Shown here piece by piece: positions 30,805-40,885 of a stretch of 64,000 nt of DNA. The stretch is from the NCBI RefSeq assembly GCF_041734735.1, contig NC_134882.1, positions 18,323,915 through 18,387,914 on the forward strand, given 5' to 3'. The notes under the pieces were generated by a model. It saw nothing but the letters and a program-made list of their open reading frames with translations. It had not been told where the DNA came from and searched no databases. The position numbers and the translations under genes were made by a program. The stretch comes from Babylonia areolata (Eukaryota; Mollusca; Gastropoda; Neogastropoda; Buccinidae). Every line of letters begins with the position of its first letter. Position 1 is the stretch's first letter.

Positions 30805-31369
30805 AGCAAGTTTGGCAAGCTGTCCAGTCTGTCCAAGACACTGCAGGAGGACCCATCCTGTCAGCTGCTGACCGTTCTGCGCAAGTACCTGCACAAGGAG
30901 GGCACCTCACCTGTGGAGCAGGCCGTTGCCTCGGAGACCGTCCCTCAGATCATCACGCTGCAGAAGGGCATCCTGGCCCTGATGAGGCAGTGGAAGAACG
31001 TCCTCTACATGCCCAACCTGGCTGAGATCAATTTCAAAGCAAAGAAGAACGTGCGGCCATACAACGTGACCTTCTCTCTGCCGGAGTCGGAGAGCATGGA
31101 CGGTCTGTGTCTGGATGATGAAGACGGCACAGTGGACAACTTCGATGTGGTGGATGAGAGGATGTCCCTCCTGCAGGCGGAGGGAGGCGCCTTCCACAAA
31201 ACCCCATCCAATGCCAGCCTGGCCAGCAAGGGCAAGCAGTCTCAGAGCACGGTGGGCAAGGGAGACAATGTGGGGGTAGACGGGATAAGTGTGGAGTCGT
31301 CGGTGTCCTTCCGGAACAGGAAGCTGGGGACGCTGTTTTCCCAGCTGGGTGCCAGGGGCAGATCCAAAG
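30805..31369 (+). CDS. BLTP1: BLTP1 exon 26 (565 bp)
   Basis: Acceptor GTTGACAG, donor GTAGGG, phase 0 to 1. It encodes SKFGKLSSLSKTLQEDPSC, QLLTVLRKYLH, LQKGILALMRQWKNVLYMP, FDVVDERMSLLQAEG and a Ser/Gly linker (window residues about 2109-2296). Human has SKYNRLTKVARFLQENPSC, LKKGLVALARQWMKFIVV and TVSEHTMLLEGT. Confidence 0.95.
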
Positions 31370-31690
31370 GTAGGGTCATGTTTACTTCTTTGTTGTCTCT
31401 GTTGACTAAGTATTGGATAGATCCATAATTATGAATGTTGCTTCTCTCTTTCTTCACTAGTGATAGATTCATTATTATAAACATTACTTCTTTGTTGATG
31501 AACATTACTTCTCTGTTGCCTTTACTGAGTAGATAGTGATAGATCCATTATTATGAACATTATTTCTCTTTTGTTTCTGTTTAGTAGCTATTGGATAGAC
31601 CCATTGTTATGAACATTACTTCTCTACTGTTATTGTTTAGTAGCTATTGGATAGATCCATTGTTATGAGCATTACTTCTCTGTTGTCTCT
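31360..31690 (+). repeat. Minisatellite abutting exon 26, about 56-65-bp period
   Basis: About five copies of AGATCCATTATTATGAAC, then ATTACTTCTCTGTTG, then CTGTTTAGTAGCTATTGG. The first unit appears to begin inside the last codons of exon 26 (AGATCCAAAG, GTAGGGTCAT, TTACTTC), with the donor lost in later units. Confidence 0.75.
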
Positions 31691-31884
31691 GGTGAGTGGT
31701 TAGTCTGGAGACTTTCCAGTGATTAATAGTAAATCATAGTGTTCCAGCGTGTGACCTACGACCGCAAGTATCCAAGACATACCTCACACACGTTTAATTC
31801 AACAGACAACTGAGCAGCCGATTCAGTCATGTAACTGAAACAGACAGGCCATTCGTCAGTCATGTTCTCACTGCTGTGTATTAG

Positions 31885-32246
31885 GAGGAGGAGCGGCCTC
31901 ATCCTCTGGAGGAGGAGGAGCCGGGGGGTTGGAGTCCCCTGAGCACCGCCCCGTGCCCCCCATCCTCCCCATGGGGGGCAGCAGCAGCGCGGGCTTGCTG
32001 CGCAACGACAGCAACCTGAGCTTCACCAGCATGGAGAGCGCGTCCAGCCTGGAGCAGCTGGTGTCCCCTACCCCACCCCACACGCCCCTCAAGGGGTCAG
32101 GGGCCAGTGGGGGACCTAAGCCTACCTCCATCCTGAAGAACCGCCAGCAGCAGCAGCAGCAGGAGGATCTTTACCAGTGGATGGCCAAGCAGCAGCAGCA
32201 GAAGGACCTGTACCAGTGGATGGCCAAGCAGCAGGAGGGATTCAAG
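31885..32246 (+). CDS. BLTP1: BLTP1 exon 27, with duplicated Gln-rich coding unit
   Basis: Acceptor GTGTATTAG, donor GTGTGT, phase 1 to 0. A Gly-rich start, then SAGLLRNDSNLSFTSMESAS and SLEQLVSPTPPHTPLKGSG, then a run of six Gln and two tandem copies of DLYQWMAKQQ (window residues about 2297-2417). Human has a single FYNWMSNAVG in this position, so the YxWM motif is conserved but doubled here, within a 39-bp coding repeat at about 32164-32241. Confidence 0.9.
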
Positions 32247-32617
32247 GTGTGTGTGTGTTGTGTGTGTGTGGGGGGGTGTGGGGGTTGAGTATGTGTGTAT
32301 TTGTATGCGTGGGTGTGTATGGTTGAATGTGGTTAGTCATTTTCTGGCGCGTCTGCGTGTGAACCGGTGATGTTCAGCTCGTTGAGTCTAACTTAACTGA
32401 TAGAAATGAGCAATACAAATGTCAGTCATAATTCTTTATATTCTTCTTCTTCTTATTATTATTGTTATTGTTGTTTTTGTTGTTATTATTATCAGTAGTA
32501 GTAGTATCATTATTGTTGTTGTTGTTGTTGTTCTTCCTCTTATCGTTATGATGATGATTAATATTATTATCACCATTATTATTATTATTGTGTAAATTGT
32601 GTGTGTGTGCTGTGCAG

Positions 32618-32776
32618 CTGCCAGTGGAGGAGGAACTGAAGTACAGCGGGAGAGCCCAGCACCATGACTCATGGATGGGTCTGGGCAGTGCCTGGAGTCA
32701 GGACGACTCACGCACTGATCTCACTGAGGAGCAGGCCACAGTGGCCACCTCCATCATGCAGTTGGCAGATGCACAG
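32618..32776 (+). CDS. BLTP1: BLTP1 exon 28
   Basis: Acceptor CTGTGCAG, donor GTGAAT, phase 0 to 0. A variable linker (LPVEEELKYSGRAQHH) ends in the conserved ATSIMQLADAQ (human GFPAVQLADAQ) (window residues about 2418-2470). The acceptor sits in a GT/ATT-rich context. Confidence 0.92.
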
Positions 32777-32779
32777 GTG

Positions 32780-33306
32780 AATAGGTTAAAGGGTAAAGGT
32801 CCCATGGCCTTTTTACGGACATCAGAGCAGTGAAATCATATCCGCTATGTCCAGGGCTTGGCGCTGAAAGGTTCCGTAGCCTTAGATGGCCATAGGGGCA
32901 GTGAATTCATATCCACTGTGTCAGGGCTTGGCACAGAAAGGCCCCTTAGCCTTTTAGGCCATTGGGGCAGTGAATTTGTATCCACTGTGTCCAAGGCTTG
33001 GCACAGAAAGGGCCCTTAGCCTTTTATGCCATTGGGGCAGTGAATTTGTATCCGCTGTGTCCAAGGCTTGGCACAGAAAGGCCCCTTAGCCTTTTAGGCC
33101 ATTGGGGCACTGAATTTGTATCCGCTGTGTCCAAGGCTTGGCACATAAAGGCCCCTTAGCCTTGTAGGCCCCTTAGCCTTTTAGGCCCTTGTTGCACTGA
33201 ATTTGTATCCGCTGTGTCCAAGGCTTGGCACAGAAAGGGCCCTTAGCCTTTTATGCCATTGGGGCAGTGAATTTGTATCTGCTGTGTCCAAGGCTCGGCA
33301 TAGAAA
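32780..33306 (+). repeat. 70-bp minisatellite after exon 28, apparently SINE-derived
   Basis: About seven copies of CCTTAGCCTTTTAGGCCATT, then GGGGCAGTGAATTTGTATCC, then GCTGTGTCCAAGGCTTGGCA, then CAGAAAGGCC. It starts at the donor of exon 28 and continues into a SINE-like sequence with a reversed tRNA-type head. Confidence 0.92.
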
Positions 33307-33480
33307 GGTGGGGCTCAATCTGCTCTGATCATCTCCTTCCTAACCAAAGTCAGGAACCCCAAAACACCTGGATGGAGTGGGGAAATGGAAGTGCCTTTAC
33401 CAGGAGCTCAACACCTTGCTGAAACAGGACCGGTGAACACTGGATCAGAGGTCCATTGCCTTACCAACTGCCATAGCAAA
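33300..33480 (-). mobile_element. SINE head, reverse, adjoining the 70-bp array
   Basis: The reverse complement of about 33410-33477 reads GCAGTTGGTAAGGCAATGGA, CCTCTGATCC and CCGGTCC, an A/B-box-like tRNA-derived head. The 70-bp units to the left are probably amplified body of the same element. Confidence 0.55.
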
Positions 33481-33606
33481 TCCTACAGGTCTTTAAAGAA
33501 GCATTCACTAAAAACAAGCAGCACTGAATCACAGCCAAGCAGTCTCCAATGTAAACGTCACACGGACATCTATTGTGACTAAAGAGTAGTAATCCAGTAT
33601 GTCATC

Positions 33607-33609
<3 letters not shown>

Positions 33610-33652
<43 letters not shown>
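33610..33652 (+). repeat. (GT)n microsatellite
   Basis: Pure GT run of about 21 units. Confidence 0.97.
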
Positions 33653-33655
<3 letters not shown>

Positions 33656-33949
33656 ATAAAAGACATTGTTTTCTTTCAGTTTTTTTAGCTCTATTTGTGA
33701 TAAGGTTTGTGCCACTTTCTTTTATCTGTGACTTTTGATACCTGTTTTGAAATGGTACTGATGCAACTTTCCTTTTGGTCTGGAGTTTCAGCACCCTTTT
33801 TTTTTTTTTTAGTTATGCTTATGTTACTTTCTTTTATTATTGTGTCTGCTTGCATTCTGCCTTCCTTCATTTATGTATTTCCACACATGGATAGTCTGCA
33901 CAGTTTACTGAATGCTGTATTTTATTCTTTTCCACCCTATTTCATCCAG

Positions 33950-34069
33950 ATCTTGTTCAAGCCTTTTCTGCAAAGTCTGGGTCTTCATGTGGAGAGTGTG
34001 CGACCCTCTGCCATGATGAAGAACTTTGGGGGTCACCTGCTGCTGCAAGGCCACCTGGATACACTGAAG
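33950..34069 (+). CDS. BLTP1: BLTP1 exon 29, followed by a GC-AG intron
   Basis: Acceptor TTTCATCCAG, phase 0 to 0. It encodes ILFKPFLQSLGLHVESVRP and NFGGHLLLQGHLDTLK (window residues about 2471-2510). Human has VVFKPLLSHTGIQS and YFGEHLSFSGTLDCLR. The only donor that keeps the frame and the conserved LDTLK-IQIAES spacing is AAG|GCAAGT, the classic GC-AG consensus. A nearby GTGATG would shift the frame. Confidence 0.93.
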
Positions 34070-34095
34070 GCAAGTGATGTGTCTCAACTGTCATC

Positions 34096-34096
<1 letters not shown>

Positions 34097-34131
<35 letters not shown>
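34097..34131 (+). repeat. (GT)n microsatellite
   Basis: Pure GT run about 30 bp after the GC donor. Confidence 0.95.
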
Positions 34132-34135
<4 letters not shown>

Positions 34136-34207
34136 AGAATTCTGGACATTTTGTTTTCCATGTTTTAATGATGATAGATGATGATGGGGGTGATGAAAAT
34201 GCTTCTT

Positions 34208-34357
34208 TGATGGTCTTTTTAGGTTTGGGACTACTCGACAATGTTATACTCTAAATATACCATGTATCCTAGCATTACTTCTATGATGGTCCTCTTAGGT
34301 TTGGGACTACTCGACAATGTTATACTCTAAATATACCATGTATCCTAGCATTAACCA
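34208..34357 (+). repeat. Tandem duplication, about 75-80-bp unit
   Basis: GGTTTGGGACTACTCGACAA through ACCATGTATCCTAGCATTA occurs twice, near 34223 and 34300, almost identical. Confidence 0.93.
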
Positions 34358-34626
34358 GTCTGAGAGATACAGACATCTGCAGTGGTTGTCAGGAAATTTT
34401 AGGAACACAGATACATCTGTGAGGTGGATGACTCTAAACTGTGTGGTTCGTCTTCCTATTTGAGCCCATAGCTCACACAACCCTGGGTAGGAGCTGGCTA
34501 TGTGCACAGAAAACTCACATTGACCCAGGCTTCAGTCTGCACTGCTAACCACTTCACCGTGGTGGCTTGTCTGAGTTATAGTTTTGGTGCAGCAAGAATT
34601 CAGTGTGATAAGCATGGTGAGACAGA

Positions 34627-35993
34627 CAGGGGCCCTTGTAAGCCCTTGGTTTCTCTCAATTGCGAGAAATCGTGGGAGGTGCCCCCACGATTTCTCTCAC
34701 TTTGGGAGAAGCCATGGGATTGCAAGAAATCATGGTCGTTCCCCTCCCACGTTTTCTCTCAATGTGTGACAAATCGTGGGAAAAAAAAAAAAAATTTCCG
34801 TTGTCATTGGAGTTGGTTTCTTGTCTTTTCCCAATGTAAATCTAAGAGAAAAATGAGAGAGATGAAAAGAAAAAAGAGAAAAAGGGGAGCGACGACAACG
34901 ACGATCATGAAAATTACAGTGGCATTAGCGAAGACATCAACGGTATTGAGACTGCAACACAACTGCTTACTGTATTTCATGTGGGATGGATCACTGCAAT
35001 GCATCGACCTCAAATTCAACATCGGACTCAATAGCAAGCAATGAAATTCAGGCAGTGTGTAAAACTCCAACAGAAATATGATATGATATACGATATGTTA
35101 TAATATGATGTAATATAATGTAAAGTAACATAACATGACATAACATGACATGATATAATATAGTATAATATAACATGACTTGAACCAGATCTTTCCTGGA
35201 TGTTGGGAATAAAATCAGAATGATTCAACTTTATACATAAATGTGACAGCCAAAAATGTGTTTCACTATGCTTTTCCTTCACGTTGGACGTGTGAACAAC
35301 TGGACTAAATAGTTTTGATCTTTGTTGTGATGCAACCTTTTCTGTCACATTTATTTAGAATGTTCTTCGTTTCATGCTTGCTCATTTGTTCATCTGTTTG
35401 TGTCAGCATCCTTTCGCATGCAAGATTGCACTGCAGATAGAATCTCAGTTTCACAGAAGACACTCAGAACATAAAAATATTTTAAAACAGTGAAAGAAGA
35501 CCAAATCAACCAGCCAAGCAAGCACACATAAGGAAACACAGACACACAGACACAAACACACACACACACACACACACACAGACATACACACACACACACA
35601 CGCACGCACGCACGGACACTCACTCACTCACTGACATACACATACATTCACACATTTTTTTTAAAGCCAGTACTGTGCCATCACCTTCACCGTCTTTTGT
35701 TGATGTCTTCACTAATGCCACTGTCATTATCATGATCATCGTTGTCATTTTCCCCATTTCTCGTTTCTTTTTGTCTCTCTCATATATCTCTTACATTTGC
35801 ATTGGGAAAAGACAAGAAACCAACTCCAATGATAAAAAGAAATATTTTTGATAAAAATAAGGTGCCCCCCATGATTTCTCGGAATTGAGAGAAAACGTGG
35901 GAGGGTGACGACCATGATTTTCTCACAATCCCACGATTTCTCCCAAAGTGAGAAAAATCATGGGATTGCGAGAAATTGTGTGCTTACACCCCC
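34627..35993 (+). mobile_element. Fold-back element, about 1.37 kb with arms of about 330 bp
   Basis: The left arm (about 34627-34960) and right arm (about 35670-35993) are inverted copies: TTTGGGAGAA, TCCCACGTTTTCTCTCAAT, CATTGGAGTTGGTTTCTTGT and GATGTCTTC-type blocks match in reverse. Each arm also has internal inverted repeats of ATTTCTC and GAGAAAT with CGTGGG. The centre holds AT-rich ATAATATGAT-type repeats and CA tracts, with no transposase. It lies in intron 29. Confidence 0.75.
35540..35626 (+). repeat. (CA)n microsatellite inside the fold-back element
   Basis: CA dinucleotides with CGCACG and CTCA interruptions. Confidence 0.9.
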
Positions 35994-36378
35994 AGATAAC
36001 AGATCAAGATTTGCCAGTTTTCTGAAACTTACAGTTGATGTAGACTGTGACAGATGATGAAAAACTAAAAGCTGCAGATCACATCATATCATATTTGATG
36101 ATGAACTGAAATACATTGATTTAGACTATTGCCTTTGTTTTCTCTTTCTCTATGTAACATATGCCAAATCATTGATGATTTTAGTAAAGGGCACCATATA
36201 TCAGTCCTTTCAAGCTTGGACATGAAACTGAAAAAAACGTTTTTCAACGTTTACATTCTTTGTGACTTTGGCTGAAATAATGATACAGGAACAAATGGGA
36301 GGAAAAAACAAGACAGGCATTTCCTTTATTATTTCTTAGTTATTTGAAGTACTGAAGTCTGGGTGATGAATACTGATT

Positions 36379-36819
36379 TCATGTATTCAGGTCACAATTC
36401 ACCATGATGTAGCTGAACATGTTGGGTAGGCTATAAACAACAATGTCTGTGGAACACCATTTGGCTTTGGTGGTCAGTACTTCAGTCACCATGCTGCTTG
36501 AAAACATAACAAGACCTTGTACACCAGACAGCCAGTTCAGAGTGAAAGGGAAAATCTCGTGCAGTTTCCCACAGATGTCTTCCAGATTCTTTCTTTCTTT
36601 GTTGCTTAAAGCCCAGCTGACCACACAGAGCCATATCTTGGCTGAAAAACTGTAAATATCAATTCCATTGAATTTGAAAAACAAAACAAAAAACACCTGG
36701 AAAAGAAAATTTGACACAAGTTCTTTCATGTTTATGTAGAGAAAGCTAGAACATGCTTTGACCATTCCTTCCATTTTTGGACAGAGTATTAAGATAAAAA
36801 CGCACCTGAACTTGAACAT
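36379..36819 (-). other. Intronic antisense open frame of 146 codons, unrecognised
   Basis: The only long open frame in the introns that is not low-complexity. It reads, for example, NKERKNLEDICGKLHEIF and ends YIMVNCDLNT with a stop. I recognise no family, and no RBS, promoter or splice support can be claimed. It could be a decayed retrocopy or transposon coding piece, or chance in a 3.1-kb intron. Confidence 0.25.
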
Positions 36820-37222
36820 ACTTGCACTAAGTTATTCAAAGGAAATGCTGTGCATGTGCTTAATTCTGCCTTGTGTGTGTGACTTGTACCAGCATTGTTG
36901 CTTTTGTGTGTATATTGAAGATATACATTATGCCTGCTGTATGAATTACCCTGGTCACCTGTCTGTATATTTTTTTATTTTTTCCCTGTGTGTCTATATA
37001 AAGAAAGGAATTAAAACAACAAAAAGAACAAAAAAACAACAAAACAGTTTTCCTTCCATTCCGTTGGGTTTTTCAACAGAGGATTAAAATACCTAATCAT
37101 GAGCATTTTCTTCTTCTTCTTCTCTTCCCTAAACTTTTAGAAGAATCATAGGGCCACACCATACTGAAGAACCCAGTGTCAACATCAATATAACTCTTCA
37201 ATTTGATAACGATGTCTTCCAG

Positions 37223-37528
37223 ATCCAGATCGCCGAGTCCCAAGCCTCCCCGCACCACAAGGGCAAGGGGAAAGGCAAAGGGAAGCGACACCTGCTGAAC
37301 ATGAACGCGGGCACCCCGGCCTTTGTGTGCGAGGGGTTTGAGGTGGATGTGTCGATGAAGGATGTGGTGGACTTTGGGGAGGAGCAGGACCAGGGAGTGC
37401 CCGTGTTCCCCAAGTTTGCCATGCACAAGCTGGAGGCCAAGCCCACCACACTGCAGATCAACCTGATGGTGGAGTGCCAGTCCATCACCCAGCACGTCGA
37501 CATGGCCCTCCTCAGACTGGTCCACCAG
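37223..37528 (+). CDS. BLTP1: BLTP1 exon 30
   Basis: Acceptor GATGTCTTCCAG, donor GTACCG, phase 0 to 0. It encodes IQIAESQAS, a Lys/Gly-rich basic run (HHKGKGKGKRH), VPVFPKFAMHKLEAKPTTLQ and QINLMVECQSITQHVDMALL with RLVHQ (window residues about 2511-2612). Human has FTISCQSISQHVDMALVRLI and a similar Lys/Arg run. The exon end is copied in a minisatellite. Confidence 0.95.
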
Positions 37529-37835
37529 GTACCGCCCCTTCCCTCCATCTGTCGAACACACGAGCATTTTACTCATTCTACCCAGACTGGTCCATCAGGT
37601 ACCACCCCATCCGTCTGTCTTGAACACATGATCATTTAACTCATTTTACCCAAATTGGTCCATCAAGTACTGTCCCGTCCGTCTTTAACACTTGATCATT
37701 TAAGTCATTCTACCCAGACTGGTCCATCAGGTATTGCCCCGTCTGTCTTTAACGTATGATCATTTAACTCATTCTACCCAGACTGGTCTGTCAGGTACCG
37801 CACTGTCTGTCTTGAACACATGATCATTTAACTGA
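37510..37835 (+). repeat. Minisatellite of 64-70-bp units carrying exon 30 end and 5' splice site
   Basis: Five copies: CAGACTGGTCCATCAG, GTACC, then CCGTCTGTCTTGAACACATG, then ATCATTTAACTCATTCTACC. Donor-like GT at 37529 (real), 37599, 37667, 37731 and 37795. The array unit contains the final RLVHQ-coding bases. Confidence 0.93.
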
Positions 37836-37844
37836 TTCTGCCCA

Positions 37845-38060
37845 TAGTTGCATACCTGCTACAACTTCTTCGGACCTTCACTACATGAGACCACTGCAGA
37901 AAAAGACAGGGTGGTTCACTAAAATGGTGAAAATCGATGGAGAATTGTTGATTCAGTTGGTTGAACAAAGCTTTGTTTTCATGCTTTACAAATCTGTAAA
38001 TGGTTCATTTTAGAATGCCAACTGCACCAAGCAAGAATACACAAAATCAGAATAAACACA
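37845..38060 (+). repeat. Dispersed repeat family E, + partial copy
   Basis: TGCATACCTGCTACAACTTC, GCAGAAAAAGACAGGGTGGT, AAAATCGATGGAGAATT and AGAATGCCAACTGCACCAAG match the reverse strand of 55569-55985. Confidence 0.8.
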
Positions 38061-38359
38061 ATGATAAGGATGTACAGTCATAAACATACACATTTAAAAA
38101 AAAAGAAAAAAGAAAAGATATAAAGAGCATGGATTTTTCATTGAGATGAGAACGATAGAATGGGGGTGCCAGTGTTTCAGCAGCCTTTAAAATTTTTTTT
38201 TTTAACCTTTTTATTCAAGATTTTTGGCAACAAAAAGGCATACAAGAAAGAAAAAACAAAGAAAAATACAGATAAAAATTCAGAAGAATACAAACGGAAC
38301 ACTTTTACAAAACTTACCATGTAGTTACATAACCTGTATATCTCATGCGTGTCCACATC

Positions 38360-38560
38360 TACACGCACTCACACACGCACACACACACACACACACACAC
38401 AGACATACACACAAACAAAAAATGAAACACACACACACATAAAAAACAACAACAACAACAACAAAATGCATCAAAATCATGCATGCATAATAACCAGTGT
38501 GAAAAAAACAACTCAAAAAAACCCCAACCAACCAACCAGCCAAACAAAACACACACACAC
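38360..38560 (+). repeat. CA- and A-rich microsatellite region
   Basis: (CA)n at about 38376-38400 and 38548-38562 with CAACAA runs between them. Confidence 0.9.
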
Positions 38561-38594
38561 ACACTGACACTGATGATGATGATGACCTGTTCAG

Positions 38595-38996
38595 GTGCTG
38601 ACGATGGTGGACAACATCAAAGAAACCCAGGTGGAGCTGAAAGAGCGCCGCTCCTCCATCGACTGGGTTCGAACCCACCGCAAACAGGAGTCCAAAGACT
38701 CCACCTCCAGCGCAGACACCCAGCAGTCGGACCTCTCACACACGGAGCGATTGGCGATGGAGCTCATGCACACCGTCAAGGCAGCCCCCAGCCCTGTCCA
38801 TAGCCCCATCCACGAGAAAATGCCACCAAAGACGCTACCTGCGAAGCCTCACCTGCCGCCTTCGTCGCTGGCCACGAAGCGTCCTGACGCTCTCTCTGTG
38901 GGAGGGGGACCCAAGAAGCCCTTGCCTCACCTGCGCTTTGCCAAAGACGCCAAGAAGGTGCCCACTCCCAAAGCTGAGTCAGCAGCTGCTGGGCAG
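38595..38996 (+). CDS. BLTP1: BLTP1 exon 31
   Basis: Acceptor CTGTTCAG, donor GTAATG, phase 0 to 0. It encodes VLTMVDNIKETQVELKERRS (human FSTMIDDIKATQTDIKLSR), then a basic/Pro/Ser linker with KPHLPPSSLATK and KDAKKVPTPK (window residues about 2613-2746). The linker has little fixed sequence in the family. Confidence 0.94.
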
Positions 38997-39229
38997 GTAA
39001 TGGATTGTGTGACATTGTGTGGATCGTTTATTTTCTTTTAAGCTGGTTTTGAGGTTCGTAGTTATGTGCAGTTGGTTAATTCATTTGTGCATTTTTTTGT
39101 TTTTTGTGTTTTTGTTGTTCGTTCATCCCTCCAACTAGCTTCTGTCAGTCTATTCATTCATTCGTGGATTTATTTTGGCTTCATTTAGCTGTCTAATAAG
39201 TATGGTTTTGTGTATATGCTGGTGGGAAT

Positions 39230-39640
39230 GTTGGTAATAATGATAATAATGATAATGGTTAGAATAATTATAATATTGATGATGATGATGATGATAATGA
39301 TAACAAGGATAAACAAAACAACAACAACAATAATGTGCTTTTACACAGCACTTACCCTATGGCTCTGAGCACATTTAACACTTGTGATATGAATAAGGTA
39401 AAAAAAAAAAAAAAAGAAAAAGAAAAAATAGAAAGATAATTAAATATGCTTAAACAATGTGTACAGTAATCACTGTAGTGTGTCCTGACCATTATTTTAT
39501 TTCAGTGAAAGGAACAATAGAAGTAAAATGCTAGTTTTGTTTTTATTATTGCTGTTGTTATTATTAGTATGATGATGATGATGACGATGATTATCATTAT
39601 TATTTTAATTATTATTATTGTTATTATTACTGTTAGTTTT
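39230..39640 (+). repeat. AT-rich (GATAAT)/(ATT) repeats
   Basis: Imperfect GAT/AAT trinucleotide tracts at about 39236-39330 and 39540-39640 and an A-run at 39401-39427. Confidence 0.8.
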
Positions 39641-39662
39641 AACAAGTAATCATGGATTTCAG

Positions 39663-40074
39663 GCTGAAGTGCTGACACCCCCACAGTCCCTGAACCTAAG
39701 CGACTCTGTGACCATCGACATGGCCGACACCTCCTCCCCAGCCGTCAACGAGAAAACCATCATTGACGAAATCAAGGAGAGCACCCCGCAATGCTGGCGC
39801 CATCTCTACCACCTCCTAGACCTGTATGCCACCATGCCGGAACCGAAAACGGTGATGCGGAAAACGGCAATCTCCAAACCGCTGCCTGTGATCGAGGAGG
39901 AGGACGACAAGGAGAGCCTGATGCGAGCGGAGTCAGAGCGACGCGCCATGACGCCGGAGACAGACGTGAGGGCCAGCACTGGGCGCGTGGATCTGGCTGC
40001 TGCTGAGGAGTCACAGTTCGGGGATCATCAGCCTTTGGCCAGAACCTCCTTCATCAGGACTCGCTTCAAGCAGA
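39663..40074 (+). CDS. BLTP1: BLTP1 exon 32
   Basis: Acceptor GGATTTCAG, donor GTGAGT, phase 0 to 1. It encodes LSDSVTIDMADTSSPAV, STPQCWRHLYHLLDLYATMP and an Arg/Glu-rich linker to FIRTRFKQS (window residues about 2747-2883). Human has HMTIHMDDSDS and SAECWQNMYKLLNFYSLI. Confidence 0.94.
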
Positions 40075-40148
40075 GTGAGTCTGTTTGTGGATTGTCTGGA
40101 TGTTGGTTGTTCGTAACGAAAACAGGATGAAGTGTGAGTATATAGTTA

Positions 40149-40149
<1 letters not shown>

Positions 40150-40209
<60 letters not shown>
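40150..40209 (+). repeat. (TA)n/(GA)n microsatellite
   Basis: TATA run at 40156-40180 continuing directly into a GA run to 40208. Confidence 0.95.
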
Positions 40210-40211
<2 letters not shown>

Positions 40212-40221
40212 ATAGGAAAAG

Positions 40222-40510
40222 CACCATCTGCTAGGGCGAAGTGGTTAGTGTTGTGGACTGATGACTGGGAGGATGTGGTTTCGATCCCCATCAGAGGTGG
40301 GGTTTTACAGCCCCTACCCAGAGCTGAGGGTGCCATGGACTTGACTGGAAAGACTGGGACCACACAGTTGAGGGTCTTCCACTTAACGGAGTTTGGAGTG
40401 TTGCTCAGATTTCCGGACTAACACTGCATGTGTCTTATCTCTAGGTGTGGTTGACGCCAGGATATATTAGGAGAGTACAGCTTTCTCAATTGGCACAAAC
40501 CTAAATGTAC
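40222..40510 (+). mobile_element. tRNA-headed SINE, third type
   Basis: Head GGCGAAGTGGTTAGTGTTG with B-box-like GGTTTCGATCCC, a body with GACTGGAAAGACTGGGACC, and a 3' part (CCAGGATATATTAGGAGAGT) also seen at 6985-7045. Confidence 0.65.
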
Positions 40511-40735
40511 CTGCACAGTAGTGTCTTCATTCATATTCATCAAAATATTTGAAAGAAAATGTCCCAAATTCTGGGGCACCAAAAAACAAAAAAAACCCAA
40601 CCCCGGAAACTGAATAATTTTATTATTATAGCAGTAGTTAAAACAGGGATTAAAGGATCTTCATTGTAGATGTACTGGTGATTGTCTAATCCCCTCATCT
40701 GTGACAAATCAGCAATACTGGTACCACTCTTTCAG

Positions 40736-40885
40736 GCATCTACATTGGGGAGAGTGTGCCCCTGGTGGTGTTTGGTATTGCCAAGATCCAGAAGGTGCAG
40801 ATGCTGGCCGAACTGAGTGGGCTGAAACTGGAAGCTGAGCTGAGGAAAGTCCACGCCACTGGCACCTATAAGAAGAAAGTGAAAG
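40736..40885 (+). CDS. BLTP1: BLTP1 exon 33
   Basis: Acceptor CTCTTTCAG, donor GTAAGA, phase 1 to 1. It encodes VPLVVFGIAKIQKVQMLAEL and SGLKLEAELRKVHATGTYKK (window residues about 2884-2933). Human has VTLIVFGIGMVNRTHLEADI and GGLTMESELKRIHGSFTLKE. Confidence 0.95.

Noticed and set aside
34070-34083. Alternative GT donor (GTGATG or the GT tract) for exon 29
   Set aside because: It shifts the frame into exon 30 and breaks the conserved LDTLK-IQIAES spacing; the GC donor fits both.
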